DNA of 64,000 nucleotides from Rhodovulum sp. P5 (GTDB lineage Bacteria; Pseudomonadota; Alphaproteobacteria; Rhodobacterales; Rhodobacteraceae). The stretch covers positions 2,129,501-2,193,500 of the forward strand of contig NZ_CP015039.1 in NCBI RefSeq assembly GCF_002079305.1, read 5' to 3'. Every line of letters begins with the position of its first letter. Positions within the stretch are counted from its first letter, which is position 1. The translations under genes were made by a program, and so were the position numbers. This document shows, piece by piece, positions 8,470 to 16,103 of the stretch. Below the pieces are notes generated by a model. The model was not told where the DNA came from, searched no databases, and saw nothing but the letters and a program-made list of their open reading frames with translations.

Positions 8470-8876
8470 GCGGTCTTGTCCTGAAACTCGGCCCCAAGGA
8501 ACGGGTGCTGATCAACGGCGCGGTGATCGAAAATGGCGACCGGCGTACCCGGCTGGCCATCAAGACCCCCAACGCCAACATCCTGCGCCTGCGCGACGCG
8601 ATCCACCCCGAAGAGGTCAACACGCCGGTTCGCCGTGTCTGCTATATCGCCCAGCTCGTTCTGGCGGGCGACGCGGAACCGGAAGAAACCCGGCCCCAGC
8701 TTCTGCGTGGCATCGAACAGCTCAGTCAGGTTCTGACCGACCATGACAGCCGCGCGCAACTGACCGCGGCGACCGACGCGGTGCTGGCCGATCAGTTCTA
8801 TCAGGCGCTCAAGTCGCTGCGTGCACTGTTGCCGCGCGAGGAACGTCTTCTGGCAGGAGGCCCGAGACTGTCATGA
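8466..8876 (+). CDS. flbT: Flagellin translation regulator FlbT
   Basis: A 136-aa cytoplasmic protein of the FlbT family, which in Caulobacter represses flagellin translation by acting on the 5' leader of the mRNA. The N-terminus SGLVLKLGPKERVLINGAVI matches the family, followed by RRVCYIAQLVLAGD and a C-terminal helical part (DQFYQALKSLRALLPRE). It overlaps flaF by ATGA and the DUF1217 gene by ATGA, so the three are translated as a unit. Candidate target: the hairpins before fliC. Confidence 0.95.
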   Translation: MSGLVLKLGPKERVLINGAVIENGDRRTRLAIKTPNANILRLRDAIHPEEVNTPVRRVCYIAQLVLAGDAEPEETRPQLLRGIEQLSQVLTDHDSRAQLTAATDAVLADQFYQALKSLRALLPREERLLAGGPRLS

Positions 8877-9664
8877 CCTACACGCCCGTTGTCCCCATGA
8901 GCGGCATTGCCGGCTGGACCTTCCTCGAACGCACGAGAGACCTCCAGCAGCAGGCCTACAACCAGAGCCAGACCGTCCAGAACGACGTCGAGTACTTTGC
9001 CGAGAACATCGGCAAGGTCGAAACGGCAGAACAGCTCGTGTCGGACTACCGGCTGCTGAAAGTCGCCCTGGGGGCCTTTGGCCTCCAGGACGAGATCGCA
9101 AACAAGTTCTTCATTCAGAAGGTGCTGGCCGACGGCGTGCTTGCCGACGATGCGCTGGCCAACAAGGTCGCCGACAAGACCTATTACAAGTTGTCCGAGG
9201 CGTTCGGCTTCAACAGCCTCACCGGGCCCGAGACCCAGACCGAGGGCTTTGCCGAGAAGATCACCGACGCCTACATGACCCGCAGCTTCGAAATTGCAGT
9301 GGGCGAGCAGGACAATGCCATGCGACTTGCCATGAACCTTGACCGGGATCTGGCGGACCTGGCCGAAAGCGATATGAGCGAGAACGCCAGATGGTACAGC
9401 ATCATGGGGTCGGAACCGCTGCGCGAGGTGTTCGATACCGCCTTCGGGCTGTCGGACTATTTCGCCGCGCTGGATGTCGACAAGCAACTTGAAACCTACC
9501 GCGACAAGGCAGACGCCTATTTCGGGGACGAGGGCGTGTCCCAGTTCGCCGACGACGAAAAGCGGCAGGAACTGATCAACCTTTTCCTCGCCCGGTCGGA
9601 GATCGCTTCGGGGATTTCAGGCTACTCGCCCGCGCATACGGCGCTTGCGCTGCTGGGGGGCTGA
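8873..9664 (+). CDS. DUF1217 domain flagellar-locus protein
   Basis: A 263-aa soluble, helix-rich protein with no signal peptide. Recognised as DUF1217 from blocks such as ENIGKVETAEQLVSDYRLLK, LGAFGLQDEIANKFFIQKVL and NRVADKTYYKLSEAFGF-like sequence in the first half, with a C-terminal FLARSEIASGISGYSP. The family is common in flagellar loci of Rhodobacterales and Rhizobiales, but I know of no firm function. Coupled to flbT by an ATGA overlap, which suggests a role in filament synthesis or flagellin handling. Convergent with fliI. Confidence 0.8.
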   Translation: MTYTPVVPMSGIAGWTFLERTRDLQQQAYNQSQTVQNDVEYFAENIGKVETAEQLVSDYRLLKVALGAFGLQDEIANKFFIQKVLADGVLADDALANKVADKTYYKLSEAFGFNSLTGPETQTEGFAEKITDAYMTRSFEIAVGEQDNAMRLAMNLDRDLADLAESDMSENARWYSIMGSEPLREVFDTAFGLSDYFAALDVDKQLETYRDKADAYFGDEGVSQFADDEKRQELINLFLARSEIASGISGYSPAHTALALLGG

Positions 9665-9676
9665 TCGGATCAGCCC
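9658..9676. terminator. Palindrome covering both stop codons of DUF1217 gene and fliI
   Basis: GGGCTGATC (9658-9666) and GATCAGCCC (9668-9676) are perfect inverted arms around a single G. The TGA of the upstream gene and the TCA (TGA on the other strand) of fliI both lie in the arms. It is a likely bidirectional terminator without T tracts. Confidence 0.55.
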
Positions 9677-11021
9677 GCCTCGGCCGCCTTTACGACATCT
9701 TGCCCCGATGCCTTGAGCACCGAGGCAAGGCGCGCAAAGCTCTCACCAACGCCGCCGGGGGAATCCTCGGCCAGGAAGGCATCAAGCCGGTTCCAGACCG
9801 CGATGGCCGCGTCGATCTCGGGGTCCGACCCGGCGGCATAAAGCCCTGCCTGGATCATCATCTCCGCCCGGTCATAGGCGCCCAAGAGCCGCCGCGCCTG
9901 CGAGATCATGGCGTTCTCGGGGCCCGTTGCGGCCTCTGGCAGGCTGCGCGACACCGACCGCAACAGATCGACCGCCGGGAACCGCCCGCGTTCGGCAATG
10001 CGGCGGTCCAAGACGACATGGCCGTCCAGCACACCGCGCAGGATGTCTGCCACGGGCTCTTCCATGTCCGACCCCGCGACCAGAACCGAGAAGACGGCCG
10101 TGATGTCACCCGCCCCGTCGCAGCCGGGCCCGGCGCGTTCGGCAAGCGACATGATCGCCTGCGCGGTGGAGGGCGGATAGCCCCGCAGTGCTGCGGTCTC
10201 GGACGCGGCGAGCGCCAGTTCGCGATGCGCCTCGGCAAACCGGGTGACGGAGTCGGCCAGAAACAGCACATGCTTGCCCTCGTCCCGGAAATGCTCGGCC
10301 ACGGCCATCGCCGCCCAGGCCGCACGCCGGCGCACCATAGGCGACTGGTCCGAGGTGGCGGCCACCACGACCGACCGGGCCATGCCCTCCGGCCCCAGTA
10401 CCTTGGTCACGAATTCGCCGACCTCGCGCCCGCGCTCACCCACCAGTGCGATCACCGCCATGTCGGCCTGCACACCGCGCGCAAGCTTGGCCAGAAGCGT
10501 CGACTTGCCAACGCCGGAACCCGCGAACAACCCGATACGCTGCCCCGGACAAGCGGCAGAAGCGTGTCGAAGGCCGCAAGCCCCGTCGCCAGCCGTTCCC
10601 CCAGCGGGCGCCGTTGCGTGGCCGGGGGCGGCGGGGCGCGCAGAGGACGCGGCACCATGCCGGGCATCAGCGGCCGTCCGTCCAGCGGCTTGCCGAACGG
10701 ATCGACAACACGGCCGAGCCAGCCGGGATGGGGTGCAATCTCACCCGGGCCCAGAAGCACCACCCGGTCACCGACCGACAGCCCCTCAGGCGTGCCGTCG
10801 GGCAAGACGGTGATGGTGTCATGGGACAGGGCCAGAACCTCGCCCCGCCGTCTTGTCCCGCGACCGTGGCGAATTTCGACCAGATCGCCAAGCCCCGCGG
10901 CCTCTGCCAGACCCGCCACGGTAACCGTCCCGCTGCCCGCGGCCACCACACGCCCCAGCGGCCGAATCGGAGACAGGGCCGCGATACGGCGCAAGAGGGC
11001 GGCGAAAGGACTGTCAGGCAT
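9670..11021 (-). pseudogene. fliI: Flagellum-specific ATP synthase FliI, frameshifted
   Basis: Export ATPase that powers type III flagellar secretion with FliH and FliJ. The gene is split in two frames. The first frame runs from ATG at 11021 through the N-terminal barrel to FDTLLPLVRG (residue 160), then turns into unrelated sequence and stops at 10452. The second frame carries the rest from FAGSGVGKSTLLAKLARG (Walker A) through GERGREVGEF, VLFLADSVTRFAEAHREL and the C-terminus. Adding one C to the CCCC run at 10543-10546 (plus strand) restores LVRGQRIGLFAGSGVGKST and a normal length of about 450 aa. It is either a real one-base loss or a sequencing error. No second fliI is in the window. Confidence 0.9.
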
Positions 11022-11070
11022 ACGGATTCTCCGGCCGGTTTATCACTTACCGTTTCTAAAGGAATCGCAC

Positions 11071-11085
11071 TTAAGCATTGGTTGA
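11071..11085. promoter_or_regulatory. CtrA-like site TTAA-N7-TTGA before flgB
   Basis: In the 83-bp gap between divergent fliI and flgB the sequence reads TTAAGCATTGGTTGA, one mismatch from the CtrA consensus TTAA-N7-TTAA. It sits 20 bp before the flgB start. A further TTACCGTTTCT box lies at 11047-11057. Likely shared control region of fliI and the flgB operon. Confidence 0.45.
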
Positions 11086-11104
11086 AACCGAGGGAGAAGC
11101 CCCG

Positions 11105-11497
11105 ATGTTCAAAGAACTTGAAATACTACGCATGGCACATGGTTTGGCAGAGCATGCCGGCCATCGTCAAACTGTCATTGCACGCAATGTGGCAAATGCC
11201 GACACGCCTGGCTTTCGCGCCAAGGACATCGACGGCTTCTCGGAATTCTACTCCAAATCGGATGAAGGGCTGAGCCTGCGCACGACGCGGGCCAATCATT
11301 TTTCCGCTGGCGACAGCCTTGGCCAAAACATCGAATTGTTCGATTCGGAAGGCGATGTCGACCCCAACGGCAACAGCGTTTCCCTCGAAAGCGAAATGGT
11401 CAAGGCCGCCGAAACCAAGCGTCAGCACGACATGGCACTGGCTGTCTATCACAGCTCGATGGGCATTCTGCGCACCAGCCTCGGCCGGGGCCGGTAG
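11105..11497 (+). CDS. flgB: Flagellar basal-body rod protein FlgB
   Basis: Proximal rod subunit, 130 aa, exported by the flagellar system. The rod-family N-terminal signature is seen as RQTVIARNVANADTPGFRAK, with the C-terminal helix SEMVKAAETKRQHDMALAVY typical of FlgB. ATG at 11105 is chosen because it follows GAGGGAGA and gives the standard start MFKELEILRMA; the frame is open nine codons further up. First gene of the long operon running to 15743. Confidence 0.95.
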   Translation: MFKELEILRMAHGLAEHAGHRQTVIARNVANADTPGFRAKDIDGFSEFYSKSDEGLSLRTTRANHFSAGDSLGQNIELFDSEGDVDPNGNSVSLESEMVKAAETKRQHDMALAVYHSSMGILRTSLGRGR

Positions 11498-11513
11498 GCG
11501 AAAGGATTAGACG

Positions 11514-11906
11514 ATGTACGACCTCAGCGAAACCTTCGGCCTGTCGGCCAGCGGCCTGAAAGCACAGGCCACCCGCCTGCGCCACGTGTCGGAGAATATC
11601 TCCAACGTCGACACGCCCGGCTATCACCGCAAGATCACGCCCTTCAATGTCGCGTTCAACGCCGATGGCCTTGCGGGCGAAGTCGAGACCGGCCCGGTCT
11701 ATCTGGATCAGACCGAACCGAAACAGATTTTCGATCCCGCCCATCCGATGGCCAATGAAGACGGCTATTACGACGGGTCGAATGTCGATCTCATGATCGA
11801 GATCGCCGACGCGCGCGAAGCGCAGCGCAGTTACGAAGCCAACCTCAAGATGTTCGACCAGGCCCGCAAGATGACGCAGGGCCTGCTTGAACTGCTACGC
11901 CGTTAG
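11514..11906 (+). CDS. flgC: Flagellar basal-body rod protein FlgC
   Basis: Rod subunit, 130 aa. The N-terminal signature LRHVSENISNVDTPGYHRK and C-terminal SNVDLMIEIADAREAQRSYE are diagnostic of FlgC. It lies 16 bp after flgB and 11 bp before fliE, in the usual flgB-flgC-fliE order. It would assemble on FliE and FlgB in the periplasmic rod. Confidence 0.96.
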   Translation: MYDLSETFGLSASGLKAQATRLRHVSENISNVDTPGYHRKITPFNVAFNADGLAGEVETGPVYLDQTEPKQIFDPAHPMANEDGYYDGSNVDLMIEIADAREAQRSYEANLKMFDQARKMTQGLLELLRR

Positions 11907-11917
11907 GAGACAGAGAA

Positions 11918-12208
11918 ATGGAAATCGGATCCACTTTTGCCGCCCATGGCTATGCCTCGGCGCGGCCGGCAACCCAGCCGGAAGTCCGGACAGACACGCC
12001 GGAGAACGCCTTCGTCAACCTCGCGCGGAACTTTGCGCAGACGATGGAAACGGGCGAGCAGACGGCGATCTCTGCCATGTCGGGTTCGGCCGACCCGCAT
12101 GCACTGGTGCAGGCCCTGGCACAGACCGAACTGGCGATCGAAACCGCCGTCACCGTGCGTGACAAGGTGGTCGAGGCCTATCAGGAAATCCTGCGGATGC
12201 CGGTCTGA
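11918..12208 (+). CDS. fliE: Flagellar hook-basal body complex protein FliE
   Basis: Adapter between the MS-ring/export gate and the rod, 96 aa. The C-terminal half carries the FliE pattern DPHALVQALAQTELAIETAV followed by RDKVVEAYQEILRMPV at the end. The N-terminal part is variable, as expected. It sits between flgC and fliQ with gaps of 11 and 4 bp, so it is co-transcribed with the rod genes. Confidence 0.94.
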   Translation: MEIGSTFAAHGYASARPATQPEVRTDTPENAFVNLARNFAQTMETGEQTAISAMSGSADPHALVQALAQTELAIETAVTVRDKVVEAYQEILRMPV

Positions 12209-12212
12209 CGCC

Positions 12213-12479
12213 ATGGATGAGGTCATCTTCTACGACACGCTCCGGCAGGGTCTCTGGATCGCGGTGATCATCTCGCTGCCGATCCTCGTGGCCGCGCTGG
12301 TCACCGGTGTGACCATCGGCCTGTTCCAGGCCCTGACGTCGATCCAGGAGATGACGCTGACCTTCGTGCCAAAGCTGGCCGCCATCGTCATCGTCTATTG
12401 GATGTCGATGGGCTTCATGGCCGAAACGCTGTCCAGCTTTTTCACCGGGCAAATCGTGCCCATGATCGCAGGGATCTGA
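12213..12479 (+). CDS. fliQ: Flagellar export gate protein FliQ
   Basis: Small inner-membrane export gate subunit, 88 aa with two transmembrane helices (WIAVIISLPILVAALVTGV and FVPKLAAIVIVYWMSM). The conserved turn GLFQALTSIQEMTLTFVPK lies between them. Forms the gate with FliP (27938) and FliR (17191). The start ATG at 12213 lies four bases after the fliE stop. The same frame is open upstream across fliE, but that part is not FliQ. Confidence 0.96.
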   Translation: MDEVIFYDTLRQGLWIAVIISLPILVAALVTGVTIGLFQALTSIQEMTLTFVPKLAAIVIVYWMSMGFMAETLSSFFTGQIVPMIAGI

Positions 12480-12482
12480 ACC

Positions 12483-13205
12483 ATGTCGAGCACGGGCTAT
12501 ACCACGCTGTCGCGCCAGTCGGGCTTGCTGCGCGAGATGCAAAGCGTCGCCAACAACATCGCCAACGCCACGACCACCGGGTTTCGGCGGGAAGGCGTGA
12601 TCTTCTCTGAATACGTCCTCGCCGCAGAGGGTGAGGGCGAGTCGCTGTCGATGGCGCGTGCCCATGCCCGCCAGATCGACCTGACCGCCGCGCCCCTGAC
12701 CCATACCGGCAGCCAGTTCGACTTCGCGATCGAGGGCGAAGGCTTCTTCCAGGTCGAGACGCCGAACGGCCCGCGCCTGACACGGGCCGGCAGCTTCACG
12801 CCCAATGGCGAGGGCGATCTTGTCACCCCGGAAGGCTACAGGGTTCTGGACGCAGGCGGCGCCCCCGTGTTCATTCCCGCCGAGGCCAATAACATCGCCG
12901 TCGCCGCCGACGGGACGCTGTCGGCCGATGGACAGCCCCTGACCCAGATCGGCCTGTTCACGCCGGCCGACCCCAACGCGCTGTCCTCCGTGGCGGGCAC
13001 GATGCTCGACCCCGGCGGCGCGACCGAACCGCTGTTGAACGGCACCATCGTGCAGGGGTTCGTCGAAGGCTCCAACGTCGATCCGATTTCGGAAATCGCC
13101 CGGATGATCGAAGTGCAGCGCACTTACGAGATGGGCCAGAACTTCCTCGACCGGGAACATGACCGCATCAGTTCCGCCGTGCGCACCCTCGCCGGCAGCA
13201 ACTAG
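12483..13205 (+). CDS. flgF: Flagellar basal-body rod protein FlgF
   Basis: Proximal rod subunit, 240 aa. The N-terminal rod signature reads MQSVANNIANATTTGFRREG; FAIEGEGFFQVETPNGPRLT is in the middle, and the C-terminal motif is DPISEIARMIEVQRTYEMGQ. The length is normal. It starts three bases after the fliQ stop and is followed by flgG. FlgF lies next to FlgG in both the operon and the rod. Confidence 0.95.
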   Translation: MSSTGYTTLSRQSGLLREMQSVANNIANATTTGFRREGVIFSEYVLAAEGEGESLSMARAHARQIDLTAAPLTHTGSQFDFAIEGEGFFQVETPNGPRLTRAGSFTPNGEGDLVTPEGYRVLDAGGAPVFIPAEANNIAVAADGTLSADGQPLTQIGLFTPADPNALSSVAGTMLDPGGATEPLLNGTIVQGFVEGSNVDPISEIARMIEVQRTYEMGQNFLDREHDRISSAVRTLAGSN

Positions 13206-13221
13206 CCAGAAAGGATAGCCC

Positions 13222-14007
13222 ATGCGCGCCCTGAAGATCGCCGCCACCGGGATGTCGGCCCAGCAGATGCGGGTCGAGACCATTTCCAACAACCTCGCCA
13301 ACATGAACACCACCGGCTACAACGCACGCCGGGCCGAATTCGCCGACCTGCACTATCAGCAGGTCACGCGCGCCGGCACGATCAACGCCGCGGACGGCAC
13401 CACCTTGCCGACCGGCATCCAGCTTGGGCTTGGCGTCCGCCCCTCGTCGATCACGGTGCAGGTGTCGCAAGGCTCCCTGTCGCAGACCGGCGGCGATCTG
13501 GATGTCGCCATCGAGGGCAAGGGTTATCTGTCCGTCACGCTGCCCTCGGGCGACACCGCCTATACCCGGGACGGCGCCCTGAAACGCAGCGGCGACGGCC
13601 TGATCGTCACCGCCGACGGCTATCCCGTCTCGCCCGACATCACCATCCCCGACGATGCCAGCAGCATTTCGATCAACTCCGAGGGGGAGATCTACGCCTA
13701 TTTCTCGAACCAGGTCGATCCGCAACTTCTGGGCCAGTTCGACCTGACGGTGTTCTCGAACGAGAAGGGGCTAGAGGCCCTGGGGTCGAACCTGTTCCTC
13801 CAGACCGCGGCCTCTGGCGGCCCGATCACCAGCACGCCGGGCGACAACGGGTTCGGTACGCTGCGGCACGGCTATCTCGAAGACAGCTCGGTCGATGCCG
13901 TGCGCGAGATCACCGAACTGATCGAGGCCCAGCGCGGCTACGAACTGAATGCCAAGGTGATCTCTGCCGCCGACCAGATGCTTGGTGCGACGACGCAGGT
14001 CCGGTGA
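13222..14007 (+). CDS. flgG: Flagellar distal rod protein FlgG
   Basis: Distal rod subunit, 261 aa, the expected length. N-terminal MRALKIAATGMSAQQMRVET and NNLANMNTTGYNARRAEF are diagnostic, as is the C-terminal DAVREITELIEAQRGYELN. It has its own AGAAAGGA ribosome site. The stop codon overlaps the flgA start (TGATG). Confidence 0.97.
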   Translation: MRALKIAATGMSAQQMRVETISNNLANMNTTGYNARRAEFADLHYQQVTRAGTINAADGTTLPTGIQLGLGVRPSSITVQVSQGSLSQTGGDLDVAIEGKGYLSVTLPSGDTAYTRDGALKRSGDGLIVTADGYPVSPDITIPDDASSISINSEGEIYAYFSNQVDPQLLGQFDLTVFSNEKGLEALGSNLFLQTAASGGPITSTPGDNGFGTLRHGYLEDSSVDAVREITELIEAQRGYELNAKVISAADQMLGATTQVR

Positions 14008-14438
14008 TGAAAGCGCTCGCCCTGCTTGCCCTGATGGCGACGGCCCAGCCGGTTTCGGCCGAGATGGTCGTCGCCACCCGCATGATCCGCGGGATGACGA
14101 TCCTCGGCCCCGACGATGTGGCCCTGGTCGAGGGGACGACGCCGGGCGCGCTTGTCGAACAGGCCGACGCAATCGGGCAGGAGGCCCGGGTGAACCTTTA
14201 CGCAGGCCGTCCGATCCGGGCCGGCGATATCGGACCGCCGGCGATCATCGAACGCAACCAGATCGTGACCGTCCTTTATGCCGGGCGGGGCCTGACCATC
14301 GCGGCCGAGGGCCGCGCCCTGGAACGTGCCGGGGTCGGCGACATGGTTCGCGTGATGAACCTGGCCTCCCGCAAGACCGTCAACGGATATGTGTCGGAAG
14401 ACGGAACGGTTTCCGTCGGCACGACCCTGAAACACTGA
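14007..14438 (+). CDS. flgA: Flagellar P-ring assembly chaperone FlgA
   Basis: Periplasmic chaperone that helps FlgI form the P ring; FlgI is encoded at 29489-30616. The protein has a signal peptide (MKALALLALMATAQPVSA) and the SAF-like FlgA C-terminal domain (NLYAGRPIRAGDI, RNQIVTVLYAGRGLTIAAEG, VNGYVSEDGTV). The 143-aa mature-plus-signal form is the short FlgA common in alphaproteobacteria. Start ATG 14007 overlaps the flgG stop; a GTG at 14004 is the alternative. Confidence 0.93.
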   Translation: MKALALLALMATAQPVSAEMVVATRMIRGMTILGPDDVALVEGTTPGALVEQADAIGQEARVNLYAGRPIRAGDIGPPAIIERNQIVTVLYAGRGLTIAAEGRALERAGVGDMVRVMNLASRKTVNGYVSEDGTVSVGTTLKH

Positions 14439-14453
14439 GGAGCCAGTAGGCCC

Positions 14454-15191
14454 ATGAAGCCGATCATCGCCGCAGCCCTGACCGCCGTCGTGCTGTTCCC
14501 CGCCGGATGCGCCGACCTGAAAGAAGTCGGCAAGCCCCCGGCATTCAAGCCGACCGCAGGCACCAACGAATATTACGCGATGAACGCCGCCGGGGCGCTT
14601 CCGCCCGAGGTCGAGCGGCGCGGGCCCGTCGACAACTCCTCGCTCTGGGCCGCGGGCAAGAAATCGCTTTTGGGCGACCGGCGTGCCGGACAGCGCGGCG
14701 ACATCCTGACCGTCGTCATCGAACTGGACGAAAAGGCCGAGATGTCGAACGCCACCGACCGCAGCCGCAGCGGCAGCAAGAGCATGGGCATTGCGCAGCT
14801 TCTTGGCCTGCCGCAGAACATGCTGAAAAAGCTGCCGGCCGGCGCCACCATGGATCCGGCGATCGATACGAATGCCGACACCAGCCACAGCGGCGACGGC
14901 TCGATCAAGCGGAAGGAAAAGCTGACGCTGCGGGTCGCCGCGACCGTGACCCAGGTGCTGCAGAACGGTGTGTTCCAGATCGAGGGGACACAGGAAATCC
15001 GGGTGAACTTCGAACTGCGCGAACTGGTCGTGACCGGCTATGTCCGGCCCGAGGATATCTCGCGCCAGAACGAGATCACCTATGACAAGATCGCGTCGGC
15101 CCGTATCTCCTATGGCGGACGGGGCCAGATCACCCAGATGCAGCAGCCGGCCTACGGCCAGCAAATCCTTGATATCGTAAGCCCGTTCTGA
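14454..15191 (+). CDS. flgH: Flagellar L-ring lipoprotein FlgH
   Basis: Outer-membrane L-ring subunit, 245 aa. It has a lipoprotein signal peptide ending in FPAGC (Cys19). The FlgH core is seen as SLWAAGKKSLLGDRRAGQRG, DILTVVIELDEKAEMSN and ELVVTGYVRPEDISRQNEI, ending QQPAYGQQILDIVSPF. It sits 15 bp after flgA and 9 bp before the FliL-like gene. With FlgI it forms the bushing through which the rod turns. Confidence 0.96.
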   Translation: MKPIIAAALTAVVLFPAGCADLKEVGKPPAFKPTAGTNEYYAMNAAGALPPEVERRGPVDNSSLWAAGKKSLLGDRRAGQRGDILTVVIELDEKAEMSNATDRSRSGSKSMGIAQLLGLPQNMLKKLPAGATMDPAIDTNADTSHSGDGSIKRKEKLTLRVAATVTQVLQNGVFQIEGTQEIRVNFELRELVVTGYVRPEDISRQNEITYDKIASARISYGGRGQITQMQQPAYGQQILDIVSPF

Positions 15192-15200
15192 GGAAACATC

Positions 15201-15743
15201 ATGGCCAAGCTACTCCCGGTCATCATCGCCGTTGTCGGTCTTCTTATCGGGGCCGGGGCGGGGTTCATGCTCAAGCCCGCCCCGGCGCCCGCCCCCGCGG
15301 ACGAACATGCCGCCGATGACGGGCACGGCGACGATGGCCATGCCAAGCCCGCCAAGGCCGACGCCCATGGCGACAAGGGCAAAGGCGGCGGACATGGGGA
15401 TGGGCACGGCGACGAGGGCGGCACCGACTTCGTCAAGCTCAACAACCAGTTCGTCGTCCCGGTGGTGCATGACGAAAAGGTCGCGGCGCTTGTCGTGCTG
15501 TCGATCAGCCTTGAGGTCGAGACGGGCGGCGGCGGCGATGTCTTCACGAAAGAACCTCGGCTGCGCGACTCCTTTCTGCAGGTGATGTTCGATCACTCCA
15601 ACGCCGGCGGCTTTGACGGTGCCTTCACCGAAAGCGGCACGATGACGCTCTTGCGCCGTGCGTTGCTGGAAACGTCCCGAACCATCCTCGGGCCGATCGT
15701 CCACGACGTCCTGGTCACCGATATCATCCGTCAGGATACCTGA
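15201..15743 (+). CDS. FliL-like membrane protein (second copy)
   Basis: A 180-aa bitopic protein: one N-terminal helix (LLPVIIAVVGLLIGAGAGFML), a His/Asp/Gly-rich linker at about residues 36-70 (with HGDGHGD), and a periplasmic domain in which DSFLQVMFDHSNAG and LLRRALLETSRTILGPIVHD recall FliL. It is distinct from the other FliL at 24753. Last gene of the flgB operon. It probably sits at the stator/basal body interface. Motor accessories with this layout are known in Rhodobacter; equating it with one of them would be inference. Confidence 0.7.
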   Translation: MAKLLPVIIAVVGLLIGAGAGFMLKPAPAPAPADEHAADDGHGDDGHAKPAKADAHGDKGKGGGHGDGHGDEGGTDFVKLNNQFVVPVVHDEKVAALVVLSISLEVETGGGGDVFTKEPRLRDSFLQVMFDHSNAGGFDGAFTESGTMTLLRRALLETSRTILGPIVHDVLVTDIIRQDT

Positions 15744-15749
15744 CCGGGC

Positions 15750-15770
15750 GCCCGCCTATCGCAGGCGGGC
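15750..15770. terminator. Hairpin between convergent FliL-like and FliJ-like genes
   Basis: GCCCGCCT (15750-15757) pairs with AGGCGGGC (15763-15770) around ATCGC. The stop codon of the minus-strand gene lies at the top of the stem. It is GC-rich and without a T run, and likely ends both operons. Confidence 0.55.
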
Positions 15771-16103
15771 CCGTTCGATCAATCCCTGAACCGCGCGGTC
15801 ACGCCCAAAGGCTTGGGTGGCCGCGCGAATTGCGTTGGCTTCCTCGACCCGTGCCCGGGCCAGTTCCGCATTCAGCGCCTTGCGCCGGAGCCGGTGATGG
15901 CGGGCGCGGGGTTCCTCCAGCATCGCGCGAACCGCGACGTCGTCGTCGGCCGCGGCCCGGCGGGCCTCTGCATCCAGCGCGGCCAGCTCGGCCTCCACCC
16001 GGCGGCATTCCTGTGCCGCCGCGCGCAGGCGGGCAAGGGCGGCCTCCTTCAGGGCGCTGCCGACATCGGCCAACCGCAACAGGCGGGCATCGGGTTTGCT
16101 CAT
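15756..16103 (-). CDS. Small coiled-coil protein, FliJ-like candidate
   Basis: A 115-aa, Ala/Arg/Glu-rich protein predicted to be nearly all helix (EAALARLRAAAQECRRVEAE, then KALNAELARARVEEANAIRA). It overlaps the flhB start of the same operon by four bases. No other FliJ is visible in the cluster, and size, coiled-coil nature and link to an export gene fit FliJ, the ATPase-gate adapter. Sequence alone does not prove it. It could be an unrelated small helical protein. Confidence 0.45.
   Translation of the reverse strand: MSKPDARLLRLADVGSALKEAALARLRAAAQECRRVEAELAALDAEARRAAADDDVAVRAMLEEPRARHHRLRRKALNAELARARVEEANAIRAATQAFGRDRAVQGLIERARLR

Noticed and set aside
9670..10530. Separate short FliI gene starting at TTG 10530
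   Set aside because: It would start inside the Walker A region without the N-terminal domain and has no ribosome site. It is the second half of the frameshifted fliI.
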